A stretch of 64,000 bases of DNA from Kangiella spongicola (lineage in GTDB: Bacteria > Pseudomonadota > Gammaproteobacteria > Enterobacterales > Kangiellaceae): positions 1,116,001 to 1,180,000 of the forward strand of contig NZ_QICH01000001.1 in assembly GCF_003194565.2 (NCBI RefSeq). The letters are read 5' to 3'. Made by a program: the position numbers and the translations under genes. The notes under the pieces were generated by a model, which was not told where the DNA came from, did not search any database, and saw only the letters and a list, made by a program, of their open reading frames with translations. Positions 10,149-19,500 of this stretch are shown here, piece after piece. Position 1 is the first letter of the stretch. Every line of letters starts with the position of its first letter.

Positions 10149-10721
10149 ATGAACCCATCAATGAAGCCTTTAGTGATCTTTTCACACGGTAAAGTGTCAG
10201 GTCCAAAAGGAAATCGAATTCAGGCCTTATCCAAAGTATGCGAGGAGCAGGGCTTTGATGTGGAGTCTTTGGACTACCGCCGTTTACACACCAACGAACG
10301 TGTGACTAAGCTAAATAACTACCTGATGAATTTGTCACGTCCGTATATCCTAGTAGGAACCAGTATGGGCGGTTATGTCTCAGCGGTAGCTGGATTGAGC
10401 AATGACCCAATGGGCATTTTCTTAATTTCACCGGCGGTCTATATGGATGGTTATGCCGAAGCGGATCTAGAACGACTTGAGTGCCCTGTAACTGTGGTTC
10501 ACGGTTGGCAAGACGACATTGTTCCTGTGGAAAATGTGATTCGCTTTGCACAAGCAGCAAAAGCAGACTTACACGTCTTCGATGGTGGCCACCGTTTACG
10601 TGAAAAACTGGATGAAACAGAGTCTTGTTTCGCGCAATTTTTGCGGAATTGTCGTAAGCAAAACCCGCATATTCGATTGCAAACACTGAGCAGTCATTAC
10701 GGAACTAGTATTTCTGGGTAA
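10149..10721 (+). CDS. small alpha/beta-hydrolase-fold protein
   Basis: Encodes 190 residues with a compact alpha/beta-hydrolase fold. The nucleophile motif is GTSMGG near residue 74, HGKVSGPKGNR near the N-terminus would form the oxyanion region, and the late HGWQDDIVP and DGGHRL segments provide the likely Asp and His. This architecture matches small YqiA/dienelactone-hydrolase-like proteins. The substrate is unknown. It starts 8 bases after truB with AGGA just upstream, so it is probably in the same transcript. It is not part of the E. coli version of this operon. Confidence 0.75.
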   Translation: MNPSMKPLVIFSHGKVSGPKGNRIQALSKVCEEQGFDVESLDYRRLHTNERVTKLNNYLMNLSRPYILVGTSMGGYVSAVAGLSNDPMGIFLISPAVYMDGYAEADLERLECPVTVVHGWQDDIVPVENVIRFAQAAKADLHVFDGGHRLREKLDETESCFAQFLRNCRKQNPHIRLQTLSSHYGTSISG

Positions 10722-10758
10722 TAGCTCGTAAATAAAGGCCCTTCAGCGCTAATTAGAC

Positions 10759-10788
10759 TTGCTGAAAAGGATTGGTTTAGGGTACAAT
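10759..10788 (+). promoter_or_regulatory. putative sigma-70 promoter for rpsO
   Basis: TTGCTG (10759-10764) and TACAAT (10783-10788) are spaced by 18 bases, leaving an 88-base leader before rpsO. A separate rpsO promoter downstream of truB matches the E. coli arrangement. Confidence 0.55.
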
Positions 10789-10876
10789 CGCGCATTCATT
10801 GGGTTGGCTGAATTAGTGATTGGCTAACTCGTTAGTACACACCGAGTGAAATCACTCGTCATTGGAGATATAAAAT

Positions 10877-11146
10877 ATGTCACTAAGTGCAGAAAAGAAA
10901 GCTGAAATTGTTCAAGAACACGCTCGCGGAGAAGGCGATACGGGTTCACCAGAAGTGCAGGTTGCATTGCTATCAGCGCAAATCAACCACCTACAAGACC
11001 ACTTCAAAGCGCATAAGCATGACCACCACTCGCGCCGTGGTTTGCTTCGCATGGTAAGTCAGCGTCGTAAATTGCTAGACTACTTGAAGCGTAAAGATCA
11101 TAGCCGTTACTCAGACTTGATTAAAAAGCTGGGTCTACGTCGCTAA
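10877..11146 (+). CDS. rpsO: 30S ribosomal protein S15
   Basis: Encodes 89 residues, the standard S15 length. S15 binds the three-way junction of 16S rRNA early in 30S assembly. The conserved [44 protein letters not shown] and the C-terminal [12 protein letters not shown] are intact. GGAG at 10863-10866 gives a good ribosome-binding site. It is followed by a strong terminator and then pnp, the usual rpsO-pnp pairing. The leader may carry autoregulatory structure as in E. coli, but I did not resolve one. Confidence 0.98.
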   Translation: MSLSAEKKAEIVQEHARGEGDTGSPEVQVALLSAQINHLQDHFKAHKHDHHSRRGLLRMVSQRRKLLDYLKRKDHSRYSDLIKKLGLRR

Positions 11147-11151
11147 GAATT

Positions 11152-11177
11152 AAAGGGGCCTTGCAGGCCCCTTTTTT
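11152..11177 (+). terminator. Rho-independent terminator after rpsO
   Basis: GGGGCC (11155-11160) and GGCCCC (11166-11171) pair around TTGCA, extended by AAA/TTT, followed by TTTTTT. It separates rpsO from pnp, so pnp is reached by readthrough or has its own promoter. Confidence 0.9.
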
Positions 11178-11252
11178 GTTTGCTTTCAGACGATGTGGGT
11201 TCTGATTGCAAGTGGGTAAATTAAGCCCAAGTAACTTAAATAGGAAAAAATT

Positions 11253-13373
11253 GTGGATTATACAAAAAAATCATTTCAATACGGTGGCCGTGAAGTCACT
11301 ATCGAAACAGGTCGCGTTGCACGTCAGGCTTCTGGCGCAGTAATCGTAGATGTAGAAGGTACTACCGCATTCGTTACGGTTGTCGGTAAAAAAGAAGCGA
11401 AAGAAGGTCAAGACTTCTTCCCGCTAACCGTGAACTACCAAGAAAAAACATATGCCGCGGGTAAAATCCCGGGTGGTTTCTTGAAGCGTGAAGGCCGCCC
11501 CTCAGACGAAGAGACATTAACTGCTCGTTTGATTGACCGCCCGTTACGCCCATTATTCCCAAAAGGTTTCGTAAACGAAGTACAAGTTGTTATTACTGTC
11601 GTTTCTATCAACCCAGAGGTTGATCCAGCTGTACCAGCAATGCTTGGTGCATCAGCTGCTCTAGCTATTTCAGGCATTCCTTTTGGCGGCCCTATCGGTG
11701 CTGCGCGTGTTGGCTATATCGATGGTGAATACGCTTTAAATCCATCAACGACAGAAATGGCTAACTCAAAGTTAGATCTTATGGTTGCGGGTACTGATAA
11801 AGCAGTGTTAATGGTAGAGTCAGAAGCTGACGAACTACCAGAAAACGTCATGCTTGGCGCTGTCATGTACGGCCACCAAGAACTACAAGTCGCGATTCAA
11901 GCGATTAAAGAATTACAAGCTGAAGCGGGCAAGCCTGCGTGGGATTGGACGCCTCCAGCTAAAAACACGGCGCTTTATGACGCAGTTAAAGAAAAAATGT
12001 ATGCAGCGATTGAAGATGCGTACCAGATTGCTGAAAAGTCAGAGCGTTATGAAAAAATTAGCGAACTATCAGCACAAACTGTTGAAGCTTTAGCGGGTGA
12101 AGAAGAAGGTCAACCTTCAGCTGACGAAGTTAAAGAAGTCTTCCATGACATTGAAAAAGAAGTGGTTCGTACTCGAATCGTTTCTGGTAAGCCTCGTATC
12201 GATGGCCGTGAACCTGATATGGTTCGTGCGCTAGATATCCGTACTGGCGTATTACCGCGTACTCACGGTTCTGCAATCTTTACTCGTGGTGAAACTCAGG
12301 CTCTAGTTGTTGCAACTTTAGGTACTGAGCGTGATGCACAGATTAAAGACAGCATTATGGGCGAAGGTAAAGACCACTTCATGATGCACTATAACTTCCC
12401 TCCGTACAGTGTGGGCGAGACAGGCTTCATGGGCTCTCCGAAGCGTCGTGAAATTGGTCACGGTCGTTTAGCTAAGCGTGGTGTTGCTGCGATGGTTCCA
12501 ACCATTGCTGAATTCCCATACACATTACGTGTGGTTTCGGAAATTACTGAATCGAACGGCTCTAGCTCGATGGCTTCAGTTTGTGGTACATCTCTAGCGT
12601 TGATGGACGCTGGTGTTCCAATGAAAGCTCCAGTCGCTGGTATCGCTATGGGTCTTGTTAAAGAAGGCGACAAATCAGTTGTTCTTTCTGACATCTTAGG
12701 TGATGAAGATCACTTAGGCGATATGGACTTTAAAGTAGCGGGTACTGCAGAAGGTATTACTGCACTTCAAATGGACATCAAAATTGACGGTATTACTCAA
12801 GAAATTATGGAAAAAGCGCTACACCAAGCTAAGGGTGGCCGTTTACATATCTTGAGCGTCATGAACGAAGCACTAGCGAAGCCACGCGAAGATATCTCTG
12901 AGCACGCACCTCGCATCACAGCGATTAAGATTCCAGTCGACAAGATTTCAGAAGTTATCGGTAAAGGTGGTTCTACTATCCGTGCCCTAACTGAAGAAAC
13001 TGGCGCAACAATCGAAATCGAAGATGACGGTACCGTTAAAGTTGCTTCTAGCGATTCAGAAGGCGCAGCTGAAGCGATTCGTCGTATCGAAATGATTACT
13101 ATGGAAATTACGGCAGGCATGGAATTTGAAGGTAAAGTCGTTCGTCTTGCAGACTTCGGCGCATTCGTTCAAATCACTCCTGGAAAAGATGGTCTGGTTC
13201 ATATTTCACAAATCGCTCACGAGCGTGTGAACAAAGTAACCGACTACTTGAAAGAAGGTGACATGGTTAAAGTTAAAGTACTAGAAGTCGATCGCCAAGG
13301 TCGTATTCGTCTAAGTATGAAAGCTTTGATTGACCCACCAGCGCAAGAACAAGCGCCAGCTGGTCAAGAGTAA
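11253..13373 (+). CDS. pnp: polyribonucleotide nucleotidyltransferase (PNPase)
   Basis: Encodes a 706-residue 3'-5' phosphorolytic exoribonuclease and degradosome partner. Domains are an N-terminal RNase PH domain, a helical linker (about 215-310), and a second, catalytic RNase PH domain with [23 protein letters not shown] domain ([20 protein letters not shown], near 560) and an S1 domain (about 625-692) follow. The start is a GTG at 11253 with AGGA at 11242-11245. The next in-frame ATG would cut into the first domain. The short Ala/Gln/Pro-rich C-terminus is variable in the family. Confidence 0.97.
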   Translation: MDYTKKSFQYGGREVTIETGRVARQASGAVIVDVEGTTAFVTVVGKKEAKEGQDFFPLTVNYQEKTYAAGKIPGGFLKREGRPSDEETLTARLIDRPLRPLFPKGFVNEVQVVITVVSINPEVDPAVPAMLGASAALAISGIPFGGPIGAARVGYIDGEYALNPSTTEMANSKLDLMVAGTDKAVLMVESEADELPENVMLGAVMYGHQELQVAIQAIKELQAEAGKPAWDWTPPAKNTALYDAVKEKMYAAIEDAYQIAEKSERYEKISELSAQTVEALAGEEEGQPSADEVKEVFHDIEKEVVRTRIVSGKPRIDGREPDMVRALDIRTGVLPRTHGSAIFTRGETQALVVATLGTERDAQIKDSIMGEGKDHFMMHYNFPPYSVGETGFMGSPKRREIGHGRLAKRGVAAMVPTIAEFPYTLRVVSEITESNGSSSMASVCGTSLALMDAGVPMKAPVAGIAMGLVKEGDKSVVLSDILGDEDHLGDMDFKVAGTAEGITALQMDIKIDGITQEIMEKALHQAKGGRLHILSVMNEALAKPREDISEHAPRITAIKIPVDKISEVIGKGGSTIRALTEETGATIEIEDDGTVKVASSDSEGAAEAIRRIEMITMEITAGMEFEGKVVRLADFGAFVQITPGKDGLVHISQIAHERVNKVTDYLKEGDMVKVKVLEVDRQGRIRLSMKALIDPPAQEQAPAGQE

Positions 13374-13391
13374 TCATTTACTCGTTATAAT

Positions 13392-13418
13392 AAAAAGGGA
13401 GCTTCGGCTCCCTTTTTT
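13392..13418 (+). terminator. Rho-independent terminator after pnp (may act in both directions)
   Basis: GGGAGC (13397-13402) and GCTCCC (13407-13412) pair around a TTCG tetraloop, flanked by an A-tract and TTTTTT. It lies between pnp and the convergent broken gene, whose stop codon overlaps the T-tract. Confidence 0.93.
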
Positions 13419-13799
13419 AATACGTTGCACCGCAACTGGGACACTTATACTTGGCTAAATCCTGAAAGTCTTCTGGAATTCCGGAAAGTCGTACTTTGCT
13501 TTTTTTGGTGTCGTAACAACCTGAACAAAAAGGCCCATCTCCAGTAGGGGAGTAATATGCGTTGCTCTCAAGATTAAAACTTAACTCTGATTCTTTATCA
13601 CCTTGCGTATGTTTTAGTCGATCTAATTCTCGTTTAGTTCAGAGTTTTCAATAATTAAATCGCTCATACTAGACTTTACTTCAGCAAGCTCTAACTTAAG
13701 GTCAGATAGATGATTGGAAAGGTCTGCGTCTTGTATCTTCTTATTAATTTCTAAAAGCTTTTTGGTTAATTGAATAGACTTTTCTACAGTTTGTATCAT
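13417..13799 (-). pseudogene. frameshifted coiled-coil / zinc-ribbon protein gene
   Basis: Read on the minus strand, ATG at 13799 is preceded by GGAGG with ideal spacing. It opens a 58-codon helical, Leu/Lys/Glu-rich frame ending at TAG 13623-13625. In the next frame the protein continues without interruption from about 13640 to TAA 13417-13419. That part has SPTGDGPFCSGCYD and then KYKCPSCGATY, two CxxC pairs forming a zinc ribbon. The whole span is 383 bases, one short of 128 codons, so a single-base deletion near 13632-13641 explains the break. The layout resembles a small bacterial protein family with a helical N-terminus and C-terminal zinc ribbon, whose role is unknown to me. A sequencing error is the main alternative. 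Confidence 0.8.
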
Positions 13800-13830
13800 A
13801 TTATTCCTCCAATTCCTTTCTGAGTAATCT

Positions 13831-14323
13831 TATGTTCATTTTCTTTGCTTGTCCAAAGAAAACGAACCAAAAGAAAAGACACCCCAAGTCGCTCGGCCTT
13901 CGGCTACCCTCGTTTCTCGAGATTATTGGCGCATTTGAAACTCGCGTTGCTCAAACACTCAAATGCTTAGATCCAATAATCTCTGTGAGACTCGGCAAGC
14001 TTTAAGGGGTACTGGAGTTTGCCTGCTTGTGCTCTGTGTACCCATAAAGCTAGCTGAGAGAGGTAAAGTTATAGAGTAAATTGATAAGTGACCGCAGGGA
14101 ATCCCCTTGGGGAAACAGGCCAATTTAGAAAAGACAAAACAGGATGTTTTGTTTTGCGGCGCGTGATTAACTTTAACGAAAGAAGGGAGTGCGACAGCGA
14201 CTAGCGTCAGGGGCCACTTTCTTTGGTTCGCTTTTTTGTTGTAGTAAACGACTATAGGAGTCTCTTTAGAGGGGAATGAACAAATAAAACATGGTCATTG
14301 GACAAGCAAAGAAAATGAACATA
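13831..14323. mobile_element. 493-bp non-coding element with 24-bp perfect terminal inverted repeats (MITE-like)
   Basis: The 24 bases at 13831-13854 are the exact reverse complement of 14300-14323. A second, imperfect inverted pair lies inside, containing ACGAACCAAAAGAAAAG near 13862 and CTTTGGTTCGCTTTTTTG near 14221. No open frame fills the interior. Internal hairpins include ACAAAAC-AGGAT-GTTTTGT at 14134-14152 followed by TTTGCGGCGCGTGA. The latter part closely matches the core of the two repeats flanking lnt. I see no transposase and no clear target-site duplication. This is most likely a non-autonomous mobile or dispersed repeat element. Confidence 0.7.
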
Positions 14324-14349
14324 TAACATAAATAGGGTATGGATAAAAA

Positions 14350-14880
14350 ATGAGGGGCTTTATGAAATACTTAACAATATTGGTACTTATTCTGCTAACT
14401 TCAATCGCTTATTCCGCTGAAGAGTCGATACAGACTCCACCCTGTTCTGGTGAGGAATATAATCAGTTCGATTTCTGGGTTGGTGAGTGGGAAGTGTTTA
14501 ACCCCGAAGGACAGAAAGTTGGTGAGAACAAGGTTGAGAAGATTCTAGGCGGTTGTAGCGTACAAGAAAATTGGGTTGGTGAGAGCGGTAATATTGGGCA
14601 TAGTTTTAATATCTATGATCGTACCACCGCATCTTGGCATCAAACGTGGGTCGATAATAGCGGGACTTTGCTAAAGCTCAATGGTGCACTAAGTCATCGC
14701 TCAATGATTTTACAAGGTGTCACTAAGGGGCCTAAAGGGCCAGTTTTGAATCAAATCACCTGGACGCCAAAAGAAGACGGTACGGTCAAACAATTGTGGG
14801 AAGTTTCAGTAAATAAAGGCGGAACTTGGGTAACCGTGTTTGATGGTACCTATAAAAAGAAACAGATTGAGGGAGAGTAA
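14350..14880 (+). CDS. exported protein of unknown function (DUF1579-like)
   Basis: Encodes 176 residues with a signal peptide of about 20 residues ending near AYSAEES, so the product is probably periplasmic or secreted. The body has FDFWVGEWEVFNPEG and a run of beta-strand-like segments that recall the DUF1579 group of lipocalin-like proteins. That assignment is tentative and I infer no function. The ATG at 14362 (MKYLTILV) is an alternative start that keeps the signal peptide. It is followed 2 bases later by a small membrane protein and likely cotranscribed. The gene begins 26 bases after the inverted-repeat element. Confidence 0.7.
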   Translation: MRGFMKYLTILVLILLTSIAYSAEESIQTPPCSGEEYNQFDFWVGEWEVFNPEGQKVGENKVEKILGGCSVQENWVGESGNIGHSFNIYDRTTASWHQTWVDNSGTLLKLNGALSHRSMILQGVTKGPKGPVLNQITWTPKEDGTVKQLWEVSVNKGGTWVTVFDGTYKKKQIEGE

Positions 14881-14882
14881 TT

Positions 14883-15275
14883 GTGGCTAAAAATATCTTA
14901 GCGGTCATTATCGGTGTTATTGTGGGCGGACTCGTGATTTACGGCATTGAGTCCATCAATATGGTGCGATTTCCGTGGCCAGAGAATTTAAGCATGGAGG
15001 ACAAAGAGGCTTTCGCTGAGTATGTGGTTTCATTGCCAGTGGATGCTTTATTGACCGTGATAATAGCTCATGCCTTGGGCTCGTTAGTCGCAGGTTTTGT
15101 CTGTGGCAATATTACCCCGAATAAGCAAATAACTTTGGGGCTTATTTGTGGTGTGGTATTTCTACTGGGCGGAATCATGAATCTAGTTATGATCCCGCAC
15201 CCATTATGGTTTATGGTCGCTGACCTTTTAGTCTTTTTACCTTTTGCTTGGCTAGGTGCTAGGTTAGCAAAGTAA
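14883..15275 (+). CDS. small polytopic membrane protein, unknown function
   Basis: Encodes 130 residues with four predicted membrane helices, at about 5-22, 57-76, 85-103 and 108-126. Small-residue and aromatic motifs lie between them, and a short loop contains PWPENLSMEDKEAF. Similar four-helix hypothetical proteins are common in marine bacteria, but none has a role I can name. The GTG start at 14883 has GAGGGAGAG just upstream, inside the end of the preceding gene, which implies translational coupling. Confidence 0.65.
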   Translation: MAKNILAVIIGVIVGGLVIYGIESINMVRFPWPENLSMEDKEAFAEYVVSLPVDALLTVIIAHALGSLVAGFVCGNITPNKQITLGLICGVVFLLGGIMNLVMIPHPLWFMVADLLVFLPFAWLGARLAK

Positions 15276-15305
15276 CCCTTGAAGCTACTTCTGAGTTATG
15301 TCGGA

Positions 15306-16445
15306 TTATGAACGCTGGTGCTGGCTGGTAGCGTTTTTATTCGACATAATCTCTTCTGCTAGCTGGTCATCGCCATCTTCTTTGTCCACCCCAGATTGTT
15401 GCGGGGCTTTTGCTGGCTCTAAACTGAGTTGCGTATAGAGTGCAAAATGGTCAGAGCCATAAGCTGGTAAACGTGTGATTGTATCTAGCGTAAAGTGTTC
15501 ACTATGGAATAGATGGTCGAGCGGCCAGCGCATAAACCAATAATTAGCATGGAAGGTGTTAAACATACCACGACCAATACGAGGGTCGAGTAAGCCGCTA
15601 ATTTTTCGGAACAAGCGTGTTGTACGTGACCAAGCGACATCGTTCATATCGCCAGTCACAATAATCGGCTGGGACTTATCTTTACTTTTTTCAATATTCT
15701 TCGCCACCATCACTAATTCTGCATCACGCTCGGCAGACTCTTCGTTTTCGGTTGGGCTTGGCGGTGCTGGGTGTAGGAAATGGAGTCGTATACTTTGCCC
15801 ATTGTCGAGCAGGGCTTGGGCGTGAATAGAAGGCACATCTTCTTCTATGAGATATTGAATCTCAGCATTTTCCAGCGGTAGTTTTGAATAAACGTGCATG
15901 CCATAAAGGTTCTCAAGGGGGCACTTAACGGTGTGTGGGTAGTGCTCTTCAAGTTGATCGAGATGAGACTGCCACCATTGATTCGTTTCCAAAGTGACCA
16001 GAATATCAGGGTTATAGCGGCGTACTAACTGCAACAGTTGGCGTGCATTACGGTTAGTCATCAGCACATTAGCAGTAACGATACTGATTGTGTTTTTTTG
16101 CTGGTTAGTTGATTTCTGAACTTCGGGTTTAACTAGCTTTGTATAGGGTAAAATCCACCAACCTTGGTAACACAAGCAAAAGAATGTCGGCACAATAAGG
16201 AGCCAGCTTTGTGTCTGTGTTAACGGCAAGAAGAACAGTTGAAGTAGCAGTAAAATAGCAGACAATATTCCAAGCTGTAGGCGTGGGAAATCAAAACCTC
16301 GTACCCACCATTTCTCTATTCGAGAAATTGGAAGCAGAGTCATAATCGCAATGAGGCAAGTGCTAATAACGATAATGGTAAACATAAAAAGCATGAACCT
16401 TAAGCTTGGTGACTTGAATGATTTAATGCTACTGGAAATAGGCAA
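15306..16445 (-). CDS. membrane-anchored endonuclease/exonuclease/phosphatase family protein
   Basis: Encodes 379 residues. The first about 110 hold three hydrophobic segments, and the rest is an EEP-fold domain. Motifs are SIVTANVLMTNRN near the domain start, ILVTLETN with the metal-binding glutamate, VTGDMNDVAWS, and YGSDHFALYTQLSL at the end with the catalytic Asp-His. The family includes nucleases, phosphodiesterases and sphingomyelinases. The architecture with N-terminal membrane helices resembles YafD-type proteins, and the substrate cannot be told. It is downstream of the methionine operon, but a terminator at 16476-16499 separates them. Confidence 0.82.
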   Translation of the reverse strand: MPISSSIKSFKSPSLRFMLFMFTIIVISTCLIAIMTLLPISRIEKWWVRGFDFPRLQLGILSAILLLLQLFFLPLTQTQSWLLIVPTFFCLCYQGWWILPYTKLVKPEVQKSTNQQKNTISIVTANVLMTNRNARQLLQLVRRYNPDILVTLETNQWWQSHLDQLEEHYPHTVKCPLENLYGMHVYSKLPLENAEIQYLIEEDVPSIHAQALLDNGQSIRLHFLHPAPPSPTENEESAERDAELVMVAKNIEKSKDKSQPIIVTGDMNDVAWSRTTRLFRKISGLLDPRIGRGMFNTFHANYWFMRWPLDHLFHSEHFTLDTITRLPAYGSDHFALYTQLSLEPAKAPQQSGVDKEDGDDQLAEEIMSNKNATSQHQRS

Positions 16446-16475
16446 GATTTTCTGCCAAAAGTTTTAAAGTTCGAT

Positions 16476-16499
16476 AAAAAAGCACACTTCCTTGTGTGC
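16476..16499 (-). terminator. Rho-independent terminator of the methionine operon
   Basis: On the minus strand GCACAC-AAGGAA-GTGTGC (16499-16482) is followed by TTTTTT (16481-16476), 36 bases after the fusion gene's stop. Confidence 0.85.
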
Positions 16500-16534
16500 A
16501 ATTGTCCGATCAAGTCGCTCTGCCTGTCAATTCT

Positions 16535-19500
16535 CTAGCTGCGCTGAGAAGCAATTCGTAAAATATCACCAAGGACACCACGGGCCGTGACCTGAGCTCC
16601 GGCGCCAGCGCCTTGAATAATGACTGGGTGTGCGCCGTAGGATTCAGTGTAGATTTCAAATAATGAGTCGCTACCCTGAACACGGCCTAGCGGACCGCTA
16701 CTATCCACGGCTTCAAGCGAAACGGTTAAGCGGGTGCTCTCAGTGTGCATCAAGTTACCACTTAACTCACCAACATAACGCAAAACTTGTCCAGGGGTTA
16801 AGTTGGATTTCTTGGCAGCAAAAATATCATCTAACTTACTAAGGTTTTGTCTAAACTCAGCTAAACTTATTTCGCTTAAGCTATCTGGCACTAGATTCTC
16901 AATCGTAACATCCTTCATTGAGACCGCTAAGTCCAACTCCCGAGCTAGAATTAATAGCTTACGCGCCACATCCAGTCCACTTAAATCCGATCGCGGATCA
17001 GGTTCAGTAAACCCCTGTTTAACGGCAGCATTAACAACGTCACTAAAAGCCAAATCTTCGGAACTAAAGCGGTTGAATATGTAGCTCAGGGAGCCTGAAA
17101 AAATTCCACGTATTGCAGTAATATTCTCTCCCGACTGATGTAACGTTCTAATGGTATCGATAAGTGGCAGACCTGCACCAACGTTGGTCTCATAGAGGTA
17201 ACGTTTTTGGTGGTGTTTTAATAGTTGATGTAGTCGTTGGTAATACCCATAGTCGAGTGTGTTGGCAACTTTATTGGACGAAACCAGATCATAGCCAGCT
17301 GTGATTAGCTTAGCGTATTGACTACAAAGAGCTTCGCTAGCTGTATTATCGACAGCGATGACATTTTCTAAATGGTGGCGTTCGACATAATCAATAATGG
17401 TTTGGACATTTGACGCTTGGTCACTTTTGTTGATACGAGATAGCCAATCAGAGCCAAGCCCGTTTTTATCCAGAAGCAGTTGTCTGGAGTTTGCTATGCC
17501 AATAATTTTTAGTTCAATATTTTTTGTTTCCCGAATTGACGCTTGTGCCGATAAAATCTGTTCAATCAAAGCACTGCCAACTACACCATGACCAAAAAGC
17601 ACTAGGTGCACCCGCTTGATGGCACCAAATATTGCACTATGAATAACATTAACCGCTTTAATCAGCTCACTTTTTTGGACCACTAAGCTCACACTATTAC
17701 CGCTTACCGCATTGCTCATTACGAGGGGCGTTATTCGATTATTAACTAAGGCTGTCAGAGGGCGACTAAAGTCGGTTAATGATAAACCGACAGCGGTGAT
17801 GACGGAAACCTGTTCGTCAACACGAATATCACTGACATCACGGCGCTTAATATCCTCCTTAAACTCATCGCGTAAAACTCGCAAAGCCAACTGGGCATCT
17901 TCATTACTGACCACTAAGCCGATACCACGCTCAGCACCGCTTTGTGAAATAATGTTGACACTAATATCATGACGCGAAAGGGTATTAAATATCCGACTAT
18001 CAATCCCTACTCGTCCCAATAAGCCCCGTCCAGTTAAAGTAAGCAATGCGCGATGCGGATCAGCGCTAATACATTTTATCCCCGTTCGATCGCTATCAGC
18101 TGATATTAGAGTTCCGGGTTCATCAGGCTTAAAGGTATTGAGTAGTCGCAATGGAATATTCTTTTCTAGTAAAGGCAACATGGTTTTAGCATGTAGCACC
18201 GAAGTTCCCAGTTGTGCTAGTTCGTTAGCCTCGGCAAAACTTAGCTGCTCTATTTTGGTTGCGCGGTCTACCCACTCAGGATTGGCGGTATAAATGCCGT
18301 CTACGTGAGTGTAATTTTCGACTTCATCAGCGTCTAAAAAGTTTGCTAATAAAGCCGCGCTATAATTACTACCATTTAACCCTAATGTGGTTGTCTCCCC
18401 TTGTTCGGTCGAAGCGACAAAGCCTGCAGCGAGTATAACGTTATGGCTTTTCAGATGCTCGATAGCCTGGCGTACAGCTACTTGCGACAGATCTGTTAAA
18501 GGTGTGGCGCGGTTGAAATTGTTATCACTTTTAAGCAATGAATGGGTATCGAGCAGTCCGGCGCTGATTCCTCGGGAACTTAGGCCAGCGGCAACCGCTT
18601 TGACTGACATCAGCTCGCCTTGAGCGAGGATCTTATCTAAAGTTTTTTTGCTGTAATCGCCAATCATGGCAATACCTTTAAGCAGTCGACTGATTAAGTT
18701 GATATTGTCTTGCCAGTCGATAAGCAATCCTGGTGGCGTTTGATCCTTGATAAGTTGTTCTAAGTCATCGGTATAGTCTTCACCCGAAGCCGCCTTGAGT
18801 ACCAGCTTATGTAATCGCTGTGTGGTATCCGCTCGCGCTGATACCACAACAACGATATTTTCTAAGTCGGCTTTACGACTTTCAATAATATCTAAAACTC
18901 TAGAAAAACCTCCATTATCATCAGCCAAAGAGCGCCCACCAAACTTCAACACGCGACAAGCTTTAAACCTATTATTGGGTGTTAAAATTGAACCGATAAT
19001 CAGTGCTGTTTGTTGCTTCTCCATAAGGAAAGCATCGTGCCCATGGGGTGATGTGATTTCATGGTAGTCGACCTGACCTGTTGGTAAATGCTGCTTTAAA
19101 AAAGATAACAAGTTTTTAGTATCTGCCGCAGGATAAAATAAATCAGAATCTATCGCGACCAGATGAATCTGTGCCTTAATTTGTGCTACTAGCTTGGGGC
19201 TACTTCTAACTCCAGCATCGACTGTTTTTAAAAGCTGATTCATTAACTGATACGATGATAAAGAGAACCGCTTGCTTAAGCTGTCACCATGGTGATTAAG
19301 CCAACTTTCAACCTGAAACAGCGATTGGTCCTGCTGTTTTTTACGTTGAAAGCGTTGGCTGAACGATGAAGGCGTTCGGTAACACATCATGGCGTGTTTT
19401 CGAGCATCAGGCACTGGCTGCTTTGAGTTTAGTAAAATTTGTTCCTGCAAATGGCAGTTTGCAATTAGCCAGTCGGATGAAACGCAATCCGTCGCTACAG

